From Roseomonas sp. KE2513 (GTDB lineage: Bacteria > Pseudomonadota > Alphaproteobacteria > Acetobacterales > Acetobacteraceae), in the NCBI RefSeq assembly GCF_016107305.1, contig NZ_RCVR01000003.1, positions 124,001 through 188,000 of the forward strand: 64,000 nucleotides of DNA, in the 5' to 3' direction. Positions within the stretch are counted from its first letter, which is position 1, and each line of letters begins with the position of its first letter. Shown piece by piece: positions 32,946 to 42,042 of the stretch. A program made the position numbers and the translations under genes. Below the pieces are notes generated by a model. It was given only the letters and a program-made list of their open reading frames with translations. It ran no database searches and was not told the DNA's origin.

Positions 32946-34478
32946 ATGATCGACGCCCTTCTGCCGAGCGCTCTTGACCTCGCGCGCTTCCAGTTCGCCT
33001 TCACCGTCGTCTGGCACTTCCTGTTCCCTGCTTTCACCATCGGGCTCGCGAGCTATCTCGCGGTGCTCGAGGGGCTGTGGCTGTGGACGGGCAAGGCCGT
33101 CTACCTCGACACCTTCCGCTACTGGTTGAAGATTTTCGCCGTGGCCTTCGCCATGGGCGTCGTGTCGGGGATCGTCATGTCATACCAGTTCGGCACGAAC
33201 TGGTCGGTGCTGTCGGACAAGGCGGGCGCGGTGATCGGGCCGCTGATGGGTTATGAGGTGCTGACCGCCTTCTTCCTGGAGGCGGGCTTCCTCGGCGTCA
33301 TGCTGTTCGGCATGGACCGGGTGGGCAAGGGGCTGCACATGCTGGCTACCGCCCTGGTGGCGACCGGCACCTTCTTCTCGGCCTTCTGGATCCTCTCGGC
33401 CAATTCCTGGATGCACACGCCGGCGGGCTACGCGCTGCTGCCGGACGGGCGCTTCGTGCCCGAGGACTGGTGGGCGGTGATCTTCAATCCCTCCTTCCCC
33501 TATCGCCTCGCGCATACCGTCACGGGCGCCTACCTGACGACGGCGCTGATCGTGGGGGCGGTGGGCGCCTGGCACCTGCTGCGGGAGCGCCAGGGGCGGC
33601 TCGCGCGGCGTGATGCGGGGGTGGAGGCCGCGGGCGGTGCTGCCCCAGGGAGTGCCGCGGCGGACCGCGGGCGCGAGGCGAGCGAGGCAGGGCCGAACCC
33701 CCGCGCGCGGCTGATGTTCTCGATGGCGATGTGGATGCTGCTGATCGTCGCGCCGGTCCAGGCGGTGCTGGGCGACCTGCACGGGGGCAACACCTTCGAG
33801 CACCAGCCGGCGAAGGTGGCGGCGATGGAGGGGCATTTCCCGACGGAGCGCGGCGCGCCCTCCATCCTGTTCGGCCTGCCGGACGCGGAGGCGGGAGTGA
33901 CGCGGATGCAGGTGGCGATCCCGAACCTCGCCAGCCTCTATCTCACGCATGACTGGAACGGGGAGGTGCGCGGTCTGAACGACATCCCGCGCGACCACTG
34001 GCCGACGAACATTCCGCTCGTCTTCTGGGCCTTCCGTGTGATGGTAGGGCTCGGGCTGCTGATGATCACGCTCGGCGTGGCGGGCGGCGTGATGCGGCTG
34101 CGCGGGCGGCTTTACGAGACGCCCTGGCTGCTGCGGGCCGCGATCGCGATGGGGCCGGCGGGGCTGGTCGCCGTGACGGCGGGGTGGATCGTCACCGAGG
34201 CGGGGCGGCAGCCCTTCACGATCTACGGAATGCTGCGCACGGCCGACAGCGCCTCGCCGGTCGCGCTGCCGGCGGTCGCGACCTCGCTCGCGGCTTTCGC
34301 GGTGGTCTACTTCGTCGTGTTCGGGGCGGGCATCTGGTACCTGTTCAAGCTCTTCCAGCAGACGCCGCGGGCGCAGGAGGGGGCGCCGCCCTCCGGCCAG
34401 CCGATCCGCACGGCGGGGATCACGCCCGCGCCCTCCGCGGCGCCGGGTGCCGCGCCCGCCATCCAGCCGGCGGAGTAG
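32946..34478 (+). CDS. cydA: Cyanide-insensitive type bd ubiquinol oxidase subunit I
   Basis: A 510-residue integral membrane subunit carrying hemes b558, b595 and d. Landmarks: RFQFAFTVVWHFLFPAFTIG with the heme His near residue 20, GVVSGIVMSYQFGTNW, EAGFLGVMLFG with the conserved Glu, and RLAHTVTGAYLTTA with another heme His. The quinol-binding Q loop is short, as in the CioA branch. It oxidises ubiquinol and reduces oxygen without pumping protons, and in related bacteria resists cyanide. A Pro-rich tail ends the protein. The start follows GGAGAG. cydB begins 5 bases after its stop. Confidence 0.95.
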   Translation: MIDALLPSALDLARFQFAFTVVWHFLFPAFTIGLASYLAVLEGLWLWTGKAVYLDTFRYWLKIFAVAFAMGVVSGIVMSYQFGTNWSVLSDKAGAVIGPLMGYEVLTAFFLEAGFLGVMLFGMDRVGKGLHMLATALVATGTFFSAFWILSANSWMHTPAGYALLPDGRFVPEDWWAVIFNPSFPYRLAHTVTGAYLTTALIVGAVGAWHLLRERQGRLARRDAGVEAAGGAAPGSAAADRGREASEAGPNPRARLMFSMAMWMLLIVAPVQAVLGDLHGGNTFEHQPAKVAAMEGHFPTERGAPSILFGLPDAEAGVTRMQVAIPNLASLYLTHDWNGEVRGLNDIPRDHWPTNIPLVFWAFRVMVGLGLLMITLGVAGGVMRLRGRLYETPWLLRAAIAMGPAGLVAVTAGWIVTEAGRQPFTIYGMLRTADSASPVALPAVATSLAAFAVVYFVVFGAGIWYLFKLFQQTPRAQEGAPPSGQPIRTAGITPAPSAAPGAAPAIQPAE

Positions 34479-34483
34479 GGACG

Positions 34484-35533
34484 ATGGAGATGGCGCTGAC
34501 GGGCTGGGCCTTCTGGCTGCCGCTGATCTGGGCGGTGCTGATCGCGCTGGCCGTTTTCTTCTACGTCTGCATGGACGGCTTCGACCTCGGCATCGGGATC
34601 CTGTTTCCCTTCATGCCGGAGAAGGCGGAGCGGGACGTGGCGGTGAACACGGTCGCGCCCGTCTGGGACGGCAACGAGACCTGGCTGGTGCTCGGCGGCG
34701 GCGGGCTGCTGGCGGTGTTTCCGCTGGCCTATGCCGTGGTGCTGCCGGCGCTCTACATGCCGCTGATCCTCATGCTGCTCGCGCTCGTGTTCCGGGGCGT
34801 GGCCTTCGAGATGCGCTTCCGCGCCGAGAACGAGACCCAGCAGCTCTGGTGGGATCGGGCCTTCTCCTGGGGGTCGATGCTCGCGGCCTTCATGCAGGGG
34901 ATCGCGCTCGGTGCCTTCGTACAGGGGATCGAGGTTGAGGGCCGCGCCTATGCCGGTGGGTGGTGGGACTGGCTCTCGCCCTTCTCGGTGCTGACGGGGG
35001 TGGCGCTGATGGTGGGCTACGCGCTGCTCGGCGCCTGCTGGCTGCTGTGGAAGACCGAGGGGCCGCTGCACACGCGCGCGGCGTCGCTGGCCTGGCGCTT
35101 CGCGCTGGCGACGGTGGGCGCGATCGCGCTCGTCTCGGCCATCATGCCCTTCCTGCAACCGGCCTTTGCCGCGCGCTGGCTGACTTTCCCGAACCTGCTT
35201 CTCGCGGCGCCGGTGCCGCTGCTGGTGGGTTTCCTCATCTGGCGCTTCTTCCACGCGCTGGCCGAGGATACCGGGCACGGCGGGATGGTGGACGCGCGGC
35301 CCTTCATGCTCGCGCTCGGCCTCTTCGCGCTGTCCTATGCGGGGCTCGGCGTGTCGATGTGGCCGATGATCGTGCCACCGGCCTTCAACATCTGGGAGGC
35401 GGCGGCGCCGCCGGCCTCGCAGGGCTTTCTGCTGGTGGGCGCCGCGGTGCTGATCCCGGTGATCCTGGCCTATACCGGCTACGTCTACTGGCTGTTCCGC
35501 GGGAAAGTGACGCATGAGAGCGGCTACCACTGA
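34484..35533 (+). CDS. cydB: Type bd ubiquinol oxidase subunit II
   Basis: A 349-residue membrane subunit with about eight helices. The family opening VFFYVCMDGFDLGIGILFPF, the PVWDGNETWLVLGGGG motif and FRGVAFEMRFR are intact. It pairs with the upstream CydA to form the oxidase. It contains no cofactor of its own but is required for assembly. The DUF2474 peptide reading frame overlaps or immediately follows its stop, giving a cydA-cydB-DUF2474 operon. Confidence 0.95.
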   Translation: MEMALTGWAFWLPLIWAVLIALAVFFYVCMDGFDLGIGILFPFMPEKAERDVAVNTVAPVWDGNETWLVLGGGGLLAVFPLAYAVVLPALYMPLILMLLALVFRGVAFEMRFRAENETQQLWWDRAFSWGSMLAAFMQGIALGAFVQGIEVEGRAYAGGWWDWLSPFSVLTGVALMVGYALLGACWLLWKTEGPLHTRAASLAWRFALATVGAIALVSAIMPFLQPAFAARWLTFPNLLLAAPVPLLVGFLIWRFFHALAEDTGHGGMVDARPFMLALGLFALSYAGLGVSMWPMIVPPAFNIWEAAAPPASQGFLLVGAAVLIPVILAYTGYVYWLFRGKVTHESGYH

Positions 35534-35639
35534 GATGTGGGGGCGCCGGCTGCTCTGGTTCGTGGGGCTCTGGGCCGTGAGCATCCTCGCGCTGGGCGTG
35601 GTCGCGATGATCCTGCGCGCGGTGCTGAAGGGGGTTTAG
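35514..35639 (+). CDS. DUF2474 single-helix peptide of bd oxidase
   Basis: A 41-residue peptide (or 34 residues from the ATG at 35535, two bases after the cydB stop). It begins with a charged/aromatic WGRRLLWFVGLW, then one transmembrane helix, and ends AVLKGV. This matches DUF2474 proteins, which are always found behind cyanide-insensitive oxidase genes and are considered the counterpart of the CydX subunit. The first start overlaps cydB by 20 bases. Easily missed because of its size. Confidence 0.85.
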   Translation: MRAATTEMWGRRLLWFVGLWAVSILALGVVAMILRAVLKGV

Positions 35640-35664
35640 CGCCCGGCGGGTGGCGCGGGTGACT

Positions 35665-35889
35665 CCGGGGAGAGGAAGAAGGAATTCTTCCTCTTCCCAG
35701 ACCCGTCGGAGGCAGTGCCTCCGACCCATCATCTTTTTCTTCGAGTTGCAAATGCTTTGCGGCCGGTGCGCCTCGGGTCATGGACCCAAGGCGACTGAAC
35801 GATCAGGAAGGTTCCGCGAAGCCAGATGGGGATCCAAGGGCCTCAGGCCCTTGGCGGGCGAGGTCCGGAGAGGGCAGCGCCCTCTCCGG
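35665..35889 (+). repeat. R1 intergenic repeat, copy g, with extra hairpin
   Basis: Order A-B-C-D between the convergent DUF2474 and binding-protein genes. The extra module GTCGGAGGCA/TGCCTCCGAC lies right after hairpin A. Confidence 0.88.
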
Positions 35890-35905
35890 AGTCACCGGCG
35901 CCGGC

Positions 35906-36934
35906 CTATCGCATGGCCGGCGCGAACTGGAATCCGCCCGCGGTCCAGAGCGCGTTGTGCCCGCGCGCGAGGCCGAGCGGCGTGATGTTGCGTTCGAAGA
36001 CCTCGCCGTAATTGCCCATCTGCTTGATGACGAAATAGGCCCAGCGGTTGTCCAGCCCGAGCGCCTGGCCGAGGCCGCCTTCGGTGCCCAGCAGGCGGCG
36101 GATATCGGGGTTGGAAGCGCCGCCAAAGGTGTCCACGTTGGCGCTCGTCACCTTCAGGTTCTCGGCGTGGAGCGCCGCGTACTGCACCCAGCGCACGATA
36201 TCGAACCACTTGTCGTCGCCTTTGCGCACCATGGGCGCGATCGGGCCGAAGCTGAGCTGCTCGGGCAGGATGGTCAGCTCGTTCGCCTGGGGGCCCTGGC
36301 GGTAGCGGAAGGCGGCGGCCTGGGAGGTGTCGGTGGCGTAGGCGTCGCAGCGGCCGTTGAGGAAGGCTTCGCGCAGCTGGTTCACGTCGCTGATAAGGAC
36401 GGGCGTGTACTCGATGCGGTTGGCGCGGCCCCAGTCGGCGAGGTTGATCTCGGTGCTCGTGCCGCTGGCGACGCAGATCGACGCGCCGCCCAGCCCGGTG
36501 ACGGAGGTGACGCCGGAGGCGGTCTTCACGATGATGCTCGTGCCGTCCCAGAAGTTCGGGGCCGCGAAGAGAAGGCCGAGATTGGCCTCGCGCGTCAGGC
36601 TCCAGCCGGTGTTGCGGATCAGGACGTCCACCTCGCCGGCCTGTAGGGCGGTGAAGCGGCTGACCGTGCTGAGATGGACGTAGCGGACCTTCTCGGCGTC
36701 GCCGAGGGTCGCGGCGGCCAGGGCGCGGCACCCGTCCGCGTCGATCCCGCGCATGACGCCGCGGTTGTCGGGGAAGGAGAAGCCAGGCGATTCGCCGGAT
36801 ACGCCGCAGTTGAGCACTCCGCGGGCGCGGACCGCGTCGAGGGTGGCCGAGCCGGAGCCCTGGGCTGCGGCCGGGGCGGCGGCGCCGAGGCCGATCAGCC
36901 CCGAGGCCAGGGCCGCCATGACATGCTTCAGCAT
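35906..36934 (-). CDS. AapJ-like amino-acid ABC transporter binding protein
   Basis: A 342-residue periplasmic solute-binding protein with signal peptide (cleavage near APAAAQG). Family blocks: VRARGVLNCGVSGESPGFS, GIDADGCRALAAATLGD, FTALQAGEVDVLIRNTGWS, and the C-terminal YFVIKQMGNYGEVFERN, as in the general L-amino-acid binding protein AapJ. It lies 40 bases after the FAD oxidase gene in the same direction. The permease and ATPase genes are not here, so it must use a transporter encoded elsewhere or be an orphan binder. Confidence 0.92.
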   Translation of the reverse strand: MLKHVMAALASGLIGLGAAAPAAAQGSGSATLDAVRARGVLNCGVSGESPGFSFPDNRGVMRGIDADGCRALAAATLGDAEKVRYVHLSTVSRFTALQAGEVDVLIRNTGWSLTREANLGLLFAAPNFWDGTSIIVKTASGVTSVTGLGGASICVASGTSTEINLADWGRANRIEYTPVLISDVNQLREAFLNGRCDAYATDTSQAAAFRYRQGPQANELTILPEQLSFGPIAPMVRKGDDKWFDIVRWVQYAALHAENLKVTSANVDTFGGASNPDIRRLLGTEGGLGQALGLDNRWAYFVIKQMGNYGEVFERNITPLGLARGHNALWTAGGFQFAPAMR

Positions 36935-36974
36935 CTGATCACCTTGAGCTTGGGGGAGGTGCGGAGGGTGGTCT

Positions 36975-38303
36975 TCACATCGCGGCCGGGCGGAGGTCCG
37001 CGCCGTCGCTGAAGCGGGAGAAGCGGAAGGGTGCGGGATCGACGACCGGCGCGTCCCCGGCGATCAGGTCGGCGGCCAGCCGGCCCGCGCCGGGGCCGAC
37101 CCCGAAGCCGTGGCCGCTGAAGCCGGTCGAGAGGAAGAGGCCGGGCAGCGCGGCGACGGGCGAGATGACCGGGACGGCGTCCGGCGTGTTGTCGATCCAG
37201 CCGCCCCAGGCATGGGCGATCCTGGTCCCCGACAGGGCGGGGTAGGATTCCACGAGCATCGACAGCGCCTCGTCCACCGTCGCCCTGTCCGGGCCGGGAT
37301 CGAGGATGCGCGTGCGCTCGAAGGGGGAGGTCCCGTCCGGCGTCCAGCGGGCGAGGGCTTCGGGCCCTGAGAGGAAGGAGCGGCCCATCCGCACCTTCAC
37401 GCCGGCCTCGCGGCGCTTGAGGAACATCGGCAGGAACTCGCGGGCGTAGCGGAAGCCCTGCGGCGTCAGCTCGATGGTGCCGCGCCCGCGGATCGCGACG
37501 GTGTAGCCGCCGTCGAGCCGGCGGCGCATCACGTAGTTCGGGGTGGAAAGCCCGCCCTCGGTGACCGCGGGCGCCGCCGTGGTGGCGAAGACCGTCGAGC
37601 GCACGCCCGCCTGGGGCAGGGCGATGCCGTGGTGGCGGAGGAAGAGCGAGGTCCAGGCCCCGCCCGCGCAGAGCACGGCCCCCGCGCGGATCCGGCCCGC
37701 TTCCGTCACCACGCCCGAGAGGGCGCCGCCGGTGCGTTCGAGCGTCCGCACGGCGCAGCCCTGGTGGATGGTGACGCCCAGCCGGCGCGCTGCCTCGGCG
37801 AGGGCGGGCACGGCCATCGAGGGCTCGGCCCGGCCGTCGGTCGGGGAATGGGCGCCGCCGATCCAGCGGCGGGCGCAGCCGGGCGTCATCGCCTGGGCCT
37901 CCCGCGCCGTCAGCATCCGGCTCTCCACCTGGTAGCTACGGGCGAGCTCGGACCAGCGCTCCCATGCCTCCAGGTCCGCGGGCCGGTCGGTGACGTAGAG
38001 CAGGCCCGTGCGGCGGAAGCCGAGATCCGCGCCGATCTCCTCGGCGAGACGGCCCCAGAGGTCGAGGCTGTAGCGGGCGAGGGGAAGCTCGCGCTCGTCG
38101 CGGTTCTGCTGGCGGCACCAGCCCCAGTTCCGGCTGGACTGCTCGGCCGCGACCCGGCCCTTCTCGAGCACCGCGACGGAAAGGCCCTTCCGGGCGAGGT
38201 GGTAGGCCGCGGCGATGCCGGCGATGCCGCCGCCGATGACGACCACGTCGGCCTCGGCGGGCAGGGCGGGGTCGCTTTGGACGGGATCCACGTTCGACGG
38301 CAT
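36975..38303 (-). CDS. DadA-like FAD-dependent amino-acid oxidoreductase
   Basis: A 442-residue flavoenzyme of the D-amino-acid oxidase (DAO) family. It has the FAD Rossmann motif VVVIGGGIAGIAAAYHLARKG near residue 20, a SSRNWGWCRQQ segment, and the late GFSGHGFGVGPGAGRLAADL that contacts the flavin. It probably deaminates a D-amino acid or an N-methyl amino acid. Together with the binding protein it suggests uptake and oxidation of one amino-acid-like compound. It is divergent from an IclR regulator whose putative operators lie about 100 bases upstream of the start. Confidence 0.9.
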   Translation of the reverse strand: MPSNVDPVQSDPALPAEADVVVIGGGIAGIAAAYHLARKGLSVAVLEKGRVAAEQSSRNWGWCRQQNRDERELPLARYSLDLWGRLAEEIGADLGFRRTGLLYVTDRPADLEAWERWSELARSYQVESRMLTAREAQAMTPGCARRWIGGAHSPTDGRAEPSMAVPALAEAARRLGVTIHQGCAVRTLERTGGALSGVVTEAGRIRAGAVLCAGGAWTSLFLRHHGIALPQAGVRSTVFATTAAPAVTEGGLSTPNYVMRRRLDGGYTVAIRGRGTIELTPQGFRYAREFLPMFLKRREAGVKVRMGRSFLSGPEALARWTPDGTSPFERTRILDPGPDRATVDEALSMLVESYPALSGTRIAHAWGGWIDNTPDAVPVISPVAALPGLFLSTGFSGHGFGVGPGAGRLAADLIAGDAPVVDPAPFRFSRFSDGADLRPAAM

Positions 38304-38402
38304 CGGCGTCTCTCCTGGCGGCAGGCGACGGGAGGGGCTTCGTCCAACCCGACGGCCCCTTCGGCCTCTCTAGCTGTCGTACCGGTCGGCGGCAACAATT
38401 GT

Positions 38403-38447
38403 TTCCACTGAATGGAAGTGACGCTATAAAAGTTCCATTTAATGAAA
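38403..38447. promoter_or_regulatory. Two IclR-type operator boxes
   Basis: TTCCA-N5-TGGAA at 38403-38417 and TTCCA-N5-TGAAA at 38433-38447 lie 30 bases apart, about three helical turns, in an AT-rich patch between the divergent oxidase and IclR genes. The second ends 11 bases before the IclR start, which suits autorepression. Confidence 0.6.
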
Positions 38448-38458
38448 ACAGGTGCGCT

Positions 38459-39280
38459 ATGGTTAAGGTGGTGGCGGAGGGGCGGGACGGCGTGCTGTCC
38501 CGGGCCGTTGCGATCCTGCGAGCCCTGGCCGCGGCGGGGCCCGAAGGCCTGCGGCTGAGTGACATCGCGGATGCGGCGGGCCTGCCGAAGCCCACGGCGC
38601 TCCGCTTCCTCAGGAACCTGCAGGGCGAGGGGCTGGTGGAGGACGGGCCCTCGGGCCGCAGCTACCGGCTGGGCCTCGACCTCTTCTGCCTCGCCGCGCG
38701 GGCCGGCAATCCGTCCAACCTGCGCGACCTCGGCCGGCCCGCGATGCTGCGCGTCGCCGCGGCCTTCGAGGATACGGTCTTCCTGCTGGTGAGGTCCGGC
38801 TATGATGCCGTCCTCATCGACCGGAGCGAGGGGGTGCTGCCGGTCCGCTCCCTCACCGGCGATATCGGCGGCAAGGTGCCGCTCGGCCTGGGGCAGGGGT
38901 CCACGGCCATCCTCGCCTCTCTTCCTGCCGGGGAGCAGGAGGAGGTCGTGCGGCACAACCTTTCGCTCATCCGGGAGCGGGGCGGGCTGGACGAGGCGGC
39001 CCTGCGCGCCGCCCTGCTCGACACGGCCCGGAAGGGCTACTGTGACGTCGCGAACGGCCTCATCCCGGGAAGCTCGGGCTTGGCGGTGCCGATCCGGGAC
39101 AGGACCGGGCAGGTGGTCGCGGCACTCAGCATCGGGACGACGCTGGAACGCCTCACGCCGGAACGGCGGGCGGCGATGGCGGAGATGCTGCAGCGGGAGG
39201 CGGCGGCGATCGGCGACGCCTCCAACCCCTTCGACCCCGCGCTTCGCCGGCCCGGTGCATCCCTGCAGGGTTCCGGCTGA
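38459..39280 (+). CDS. IclR-family transcriptional regulator
   Basis: A 273-residue regulator with an N-terminal winged helix-turn-helix (LSRAVAILRALA, LRLSDIADAAGLPKPTALRFLRNL) and a C-terminal IclR ligand-binding domain (about 85-255). The frame is open 20 codons further upstream, but ATG 38459 gives the normal N-terminus. Members usually repress the adjacent catabolic gene until a small acid or amino-acid metabolite binds. Here the target is most likely the divergent oxidase/binding-protein pair and itself. Confidence 0.92.
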   Translation: MVKVVAEGRDGVLSRAVAILRALAAAGPEGLRLSDIADAAGLPKPTALRFLRNLQGEGLVEDGPSGRSYRLGLDLFCLAARAGNPSNLRDLGRPAMLRVAAAFEDTVFLLVRSGYDAVLIDRSEGVLPVRSLTGDIGGKVPLGLGQGSTAILASLPAGEQEEVVRHNLSLIRERGGLDEAALRAALLDTARKGYCDVANGLIPGSSGLAVPIRDRTGQVVAALSIGTTLERLTPERRAAMAEMLQREAAAIGDASNPFDPALRRPGASLQGSG

Positions 39281-39330
39281 GGTTTCCCTGGCCGCGGGGC
39301 GGGATGTCGGGCACCGCCGTGGGCGCTTAG

Positions 39331-39356
39331 CATCAAGCGAGTAGCATCGCTTGATG
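39331..39356. terminator. Hairpin between convergent IclR and AraC genes
   Basis: CATCAAGCGA (39331-39340) and TCGCTTGATG (39347-39356) form a perfect 10-bp stem with a six-base loop, in the convergent gap. It lacks a T tract, so termination may be weak or factor-dependent. Confidence 0.5.
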
Positions 39357-39402
39357 ACAAAGCTTGCGCCGCTGCACGAGGTGGTAGTGCTCCCCGTGGC
39401 CG

Positions 39403-40212
39403 CTACTGGCGGTTCTGGACCGTCCTGCCTTCGCTTCCACGCGGCGTGACCCCGAAGGCCGCGCGGAAGGCCGCGCCGAAGGCGGGGGCGGAGGCGTAGC
39501 CGACCGCTGCGGCCGCGCGGGCCGGCGGCACGCCCTGGGCGAGGAGGGCGGCAGCCTCGGCGAGGCGGAGCGCCTGGCGCCAGGCACCGAAGGAAAGGCC
39601 GGTTTCCGCGCGGAAGTGCCGCGAGAGGCTGCGCGGCGAGGCACCGATGCGGGCCGCCCAGTCGTCGAGCGAGAGGGGGGAGGCAGGATCGGCCCGCAGC
39701 GCCGCCGCAAGCCGCGCGAGACGGGGTTCGCGCGGCTCGGGCACGCCGAAGGGGAGCGCGGGGGCGCGGCGGATCTCCTCGATCAGCAGGGCCGCGAGAT
39801 GGCCGCCGCGGCCGTGCTCGTCCCATTCGAGGGGTTCCTCGCAGGCCGCGAGGATGAGTTCCCGCATGAGGGGGGAGGTGGCCATGACCGTGACGCCCGC
39901 GGGGCCGGCGCGCGCCGCGTCCTCCCGCAGGAAGAGGGCGCGCATCCGGACGGTGCCGGCGACGAGGACGCTGTGCGGCTCGGCGGCGGGAACCCAGAGG
40001 GCGCGGCCGGAGGGGACGATGAAGCTCGCGGTATCGGTCGCGATCCGCATCACGCCGCTGAGGGAGAAGAGGAGCTGGGCGCGGGCGTGGCTGTGCCGGC
40101 CCGTCGATTCGCCGTCCGCGTAGTCGCGCCGGAAGGCGGCGAGCGGGCGGTCCACGGCGTCCTGCGGCAGAGGGCGCCGGGCGGATGGGATTTGGCCGGT
40201 TCTCGACAGCAT
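39403..40212 (-). CDS. AraC-family regulator with cupin sensor
   Basis: A 269-residue regulator. The N-terminal cupin half (HSHARAQLLFSLSGVMRI, VPSGRALWVPA) would bind a ligand, and the C-terminal half has two helix-turn-helix motifs (LSLDDWAARIGASPRSLSRHF and VGYASAPAFGAAFRAAFGVTPR). ATG 40212 is chosen over far upstream starts that run into the MFS gene on the other strand. It is divergent from, and 54 bases away from, the MFS transporter, which is its likely target. Confidence 0.9.
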   Translation of the reverse strand: MLSRTGQIPSARRPLPQDAVDRPLAAFRRDYADGESTGRHSHARAQLLFSLSGVMRIATDTASFIVPSGRALWVPAAEPHSVLVAGTVRMRALFLREDAARAGPAGVTVMATSPLMRELILAACEEPLEWDEHGRGGHLAALLIEEIRRAPALPFGVPEPREPRLARLAAALRADPASPLSLDDWAARIGASPRSLSRHFRAETGLSFGAWRQALRLAEAAALLAQGVPPARAAAAVGYASAPAFGAAFRAAFGVTPRGSEGRTVQNRQ

Positions 40213-40266
40213 ATGGCCGAACGTCTCCTTCCGGCCAGGATAGGCTAAGCGGGCGGAGGAAAGCGA

Positions 40267-41499
40267 ATGCCACAGGACCCGGCCACGCGGCAGATCTGGT
40301 TCATCAACGCGGCCCATGTCGTCTGCCACTACATGCTGCTGATCCTGGCGACGGCCGTGCTCGGCATGGTGCTGCATGACGGCGCGACCTTCGGGGCGGA
40401 GTACGGGCCGATCCTCGCGCTCGGCACGGGGATGTTCGTGCTCTACGGCATGGGCTCGCTGCCCATGGGCTGGCTGGCCGAGAAGCTGGGGCGGCACGCG
40501 ATGATGGCGGCCTTCTTCCTCGGTGTCGGCGGCTCGCTGGTGCTGGCGGGGGCGGTGTCGGGGCCCTGGGGGTTGGCGGCGGCCCTGGCCCTGGCCGGGC
40601 TGTTCAACGCGATCTACCACCCCATCGGCACCGCGATGCTGGTGGAGGCGGCCGGCGAGCGCGTGGGGCGCGCGATGGGCAACAACGGCGTCTTCGGGAA
40701 TCTCGGCGTCTCCTGCGCGCCGATCCTGACGGCGCTGCTGGTGGCGCAGGCGGGGTGGCGCTGGGCCTTCATCGTGCCGGGGCTGGTCGCGATCGCCCTC
40801 GGCGTGATGTGGCTGCGCGAGACGCCCTACGACGCCCGGCTGCACGCCAAGGGCGGCCGGCCCTTCCCCGAGATCCCGCGCGCGGTGGTGCGCCAGGCGG
40901 TGGTCTCGCTGCTGCTGATGGCGGTCTCGACCGGCTTCGTGTTCAACGCCTTCACCCTGCTGGTGCCGAAGCTGATGCAGGAGCGGATGGCGGACAGCCC
41001 GGGGCTGCTGCCGCTGGTGGGCGCGCTGGCCTTCTTCGCCACGCTCTTCGGCGGGCTGACGCAGTTCACGGTCGGGCGGCTGATCGACCGCACGACGCTC
41101 AAGCGCGTGTTCCTGCCGCTTGCGCTGGCCCTGGTGCCGGCGCTGCTGGCGCTGTCCTTCCTGCAGGGCTGGGTGGTGCTTCCGGTGGCAGCGGTCTCGG
41201 CCGCCGCGATCTTCGGGCAGGTGACGGTGAACGAGACGATGACAGCGCGCTACGTGGCGCCGGCGCTGCGCGCGAAGCTCTACTCGATCCGCTTCTTCGT
41301 GGGCTTCATCGGCGCGGCGGCGGCCTCACCGGCGATCGGGTACCTGCACGACACGACCGGGAACCTCGGCGCGGTGATGATCGTGCTGGCAGGCTTCGGG
41401 CTGATCACCCTTGTCTGCGCGCTGCTCTTCCCCGACCGGCCGGAGGAGCTCCGCCCGGAACTGTGGGCGCGGCCGCCGGCCGCCGTGGCGGCGGAGTAG
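40267..41499 (+). CDS. MFS transporter
   Basis: A 410-residue inner-membrane transporter with twelve predicted helices. The MFS loop motif after helix 2 is GWLAEKLGRHAM, and the central repeat motif is GGLTQFTVGRLIDRTTLKR. The NAIYHPIGTAML segment recalls fosmidomycin-resistance type exporters, but the substrate is not predictable. It begins 54 bases from the divergent AraC-type gene. Confidence 0.88.
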   Translation: MPQDPATRQIWFINAAHVVCHYMLLILATAVLGMVLHDGATFGAEYGPILALGTGMFVLYGMGSLPMGWLAEKLGRHAMMAAFFLGVGGSLVLAGAVSGPWGLAAALALAGLFNAIYHPIGTAMLVEAAGERVGRAMGNNGVFGNLGVSCAPILTALLVAQAGWRWAFIVPGLVAIALGVMWLRETPYDARLHAKGGRPFPEIPRAVVRQAVVSLLLMAVSTGFVFNAFTLLVPKLMQERMADSPGLLPLVGALAFFATLFGGLTQFTVGRLIDRTTLKRVFLPLALALVPALLALSFLQGWVVLPVAAVSAAAIFGQVTVNETMTARYVAPALRAKLYSIRFFVGFIGAAAASPAIGYLHDTTGNLGAVMIVLAGFGLITLVCALLFPDRPEELRPELWARPPAAVAAE

Positions 41500-42042
41500 G
41501 GGGAGGCGGGGGCTGCGGCCTCCGTGCAGCGCCTGCCGCCCGGCACTCGCCGGGCCATTCAGGATCGATGGTATTTCGGCGACGCGGCGCAGGGAGTTGC
41601 CGTCTCCTCCTCCCGCCTACAGGCCAGCCAGTGACAGTCTGTCGTCGGTAAATCGGCTTCTCGGCACTCCGGGCGTGGGAGCCTCGCAATTCCAACCCTG
41701 ACGGCCGGGCCGGTGGCCATTCAGGACCTACACTCCGGCTCTGTGAATGCCGCCTCTTCGGGCTGACACCGCCTCGCCGGCCCTGCCGGTTGCCGTCTTG
41801 CTACGCGGGGCCTGTAGCTGCTCTGGCAGGCTCTGCAAGCTCGTCATGTAACCATCTGCAAGGCAGACCGGAGGGCTTCGTCCACAGCCCTAAGTCCTCG
41901 CTCGCACGAATTTTTGATGCGGAATGGAACTGAAAATGCCGAAGTTTCGCGTTGAGAACGTTCTGGCGTGTACAGAGCCTCCTGCACGGGGCTGATCCCT
42001 GCCGCTCGCCTGTCTGACTCGTCACAGCCCGGAAAATCCAGG
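41500..42042. other. Long gap before the RTX glycoside hydrolase
   Basis: About 540 bases. No convincing gene, R1 or R2 copy. It is less GC-skewed than its surroundings and becomes AT-richer near 41900-42040, where the promoter of the next gene probably lies. Several short open frames lack ribosome sites. Confidence 0.4.

Noticed and set aside
41500-42042. Possible small genes in the gap before the RTX enzyme
   Set aside because: Open frames of 70-95 codons exist, but they lack ribosome sites, recognisable motifs and normal codon bias.
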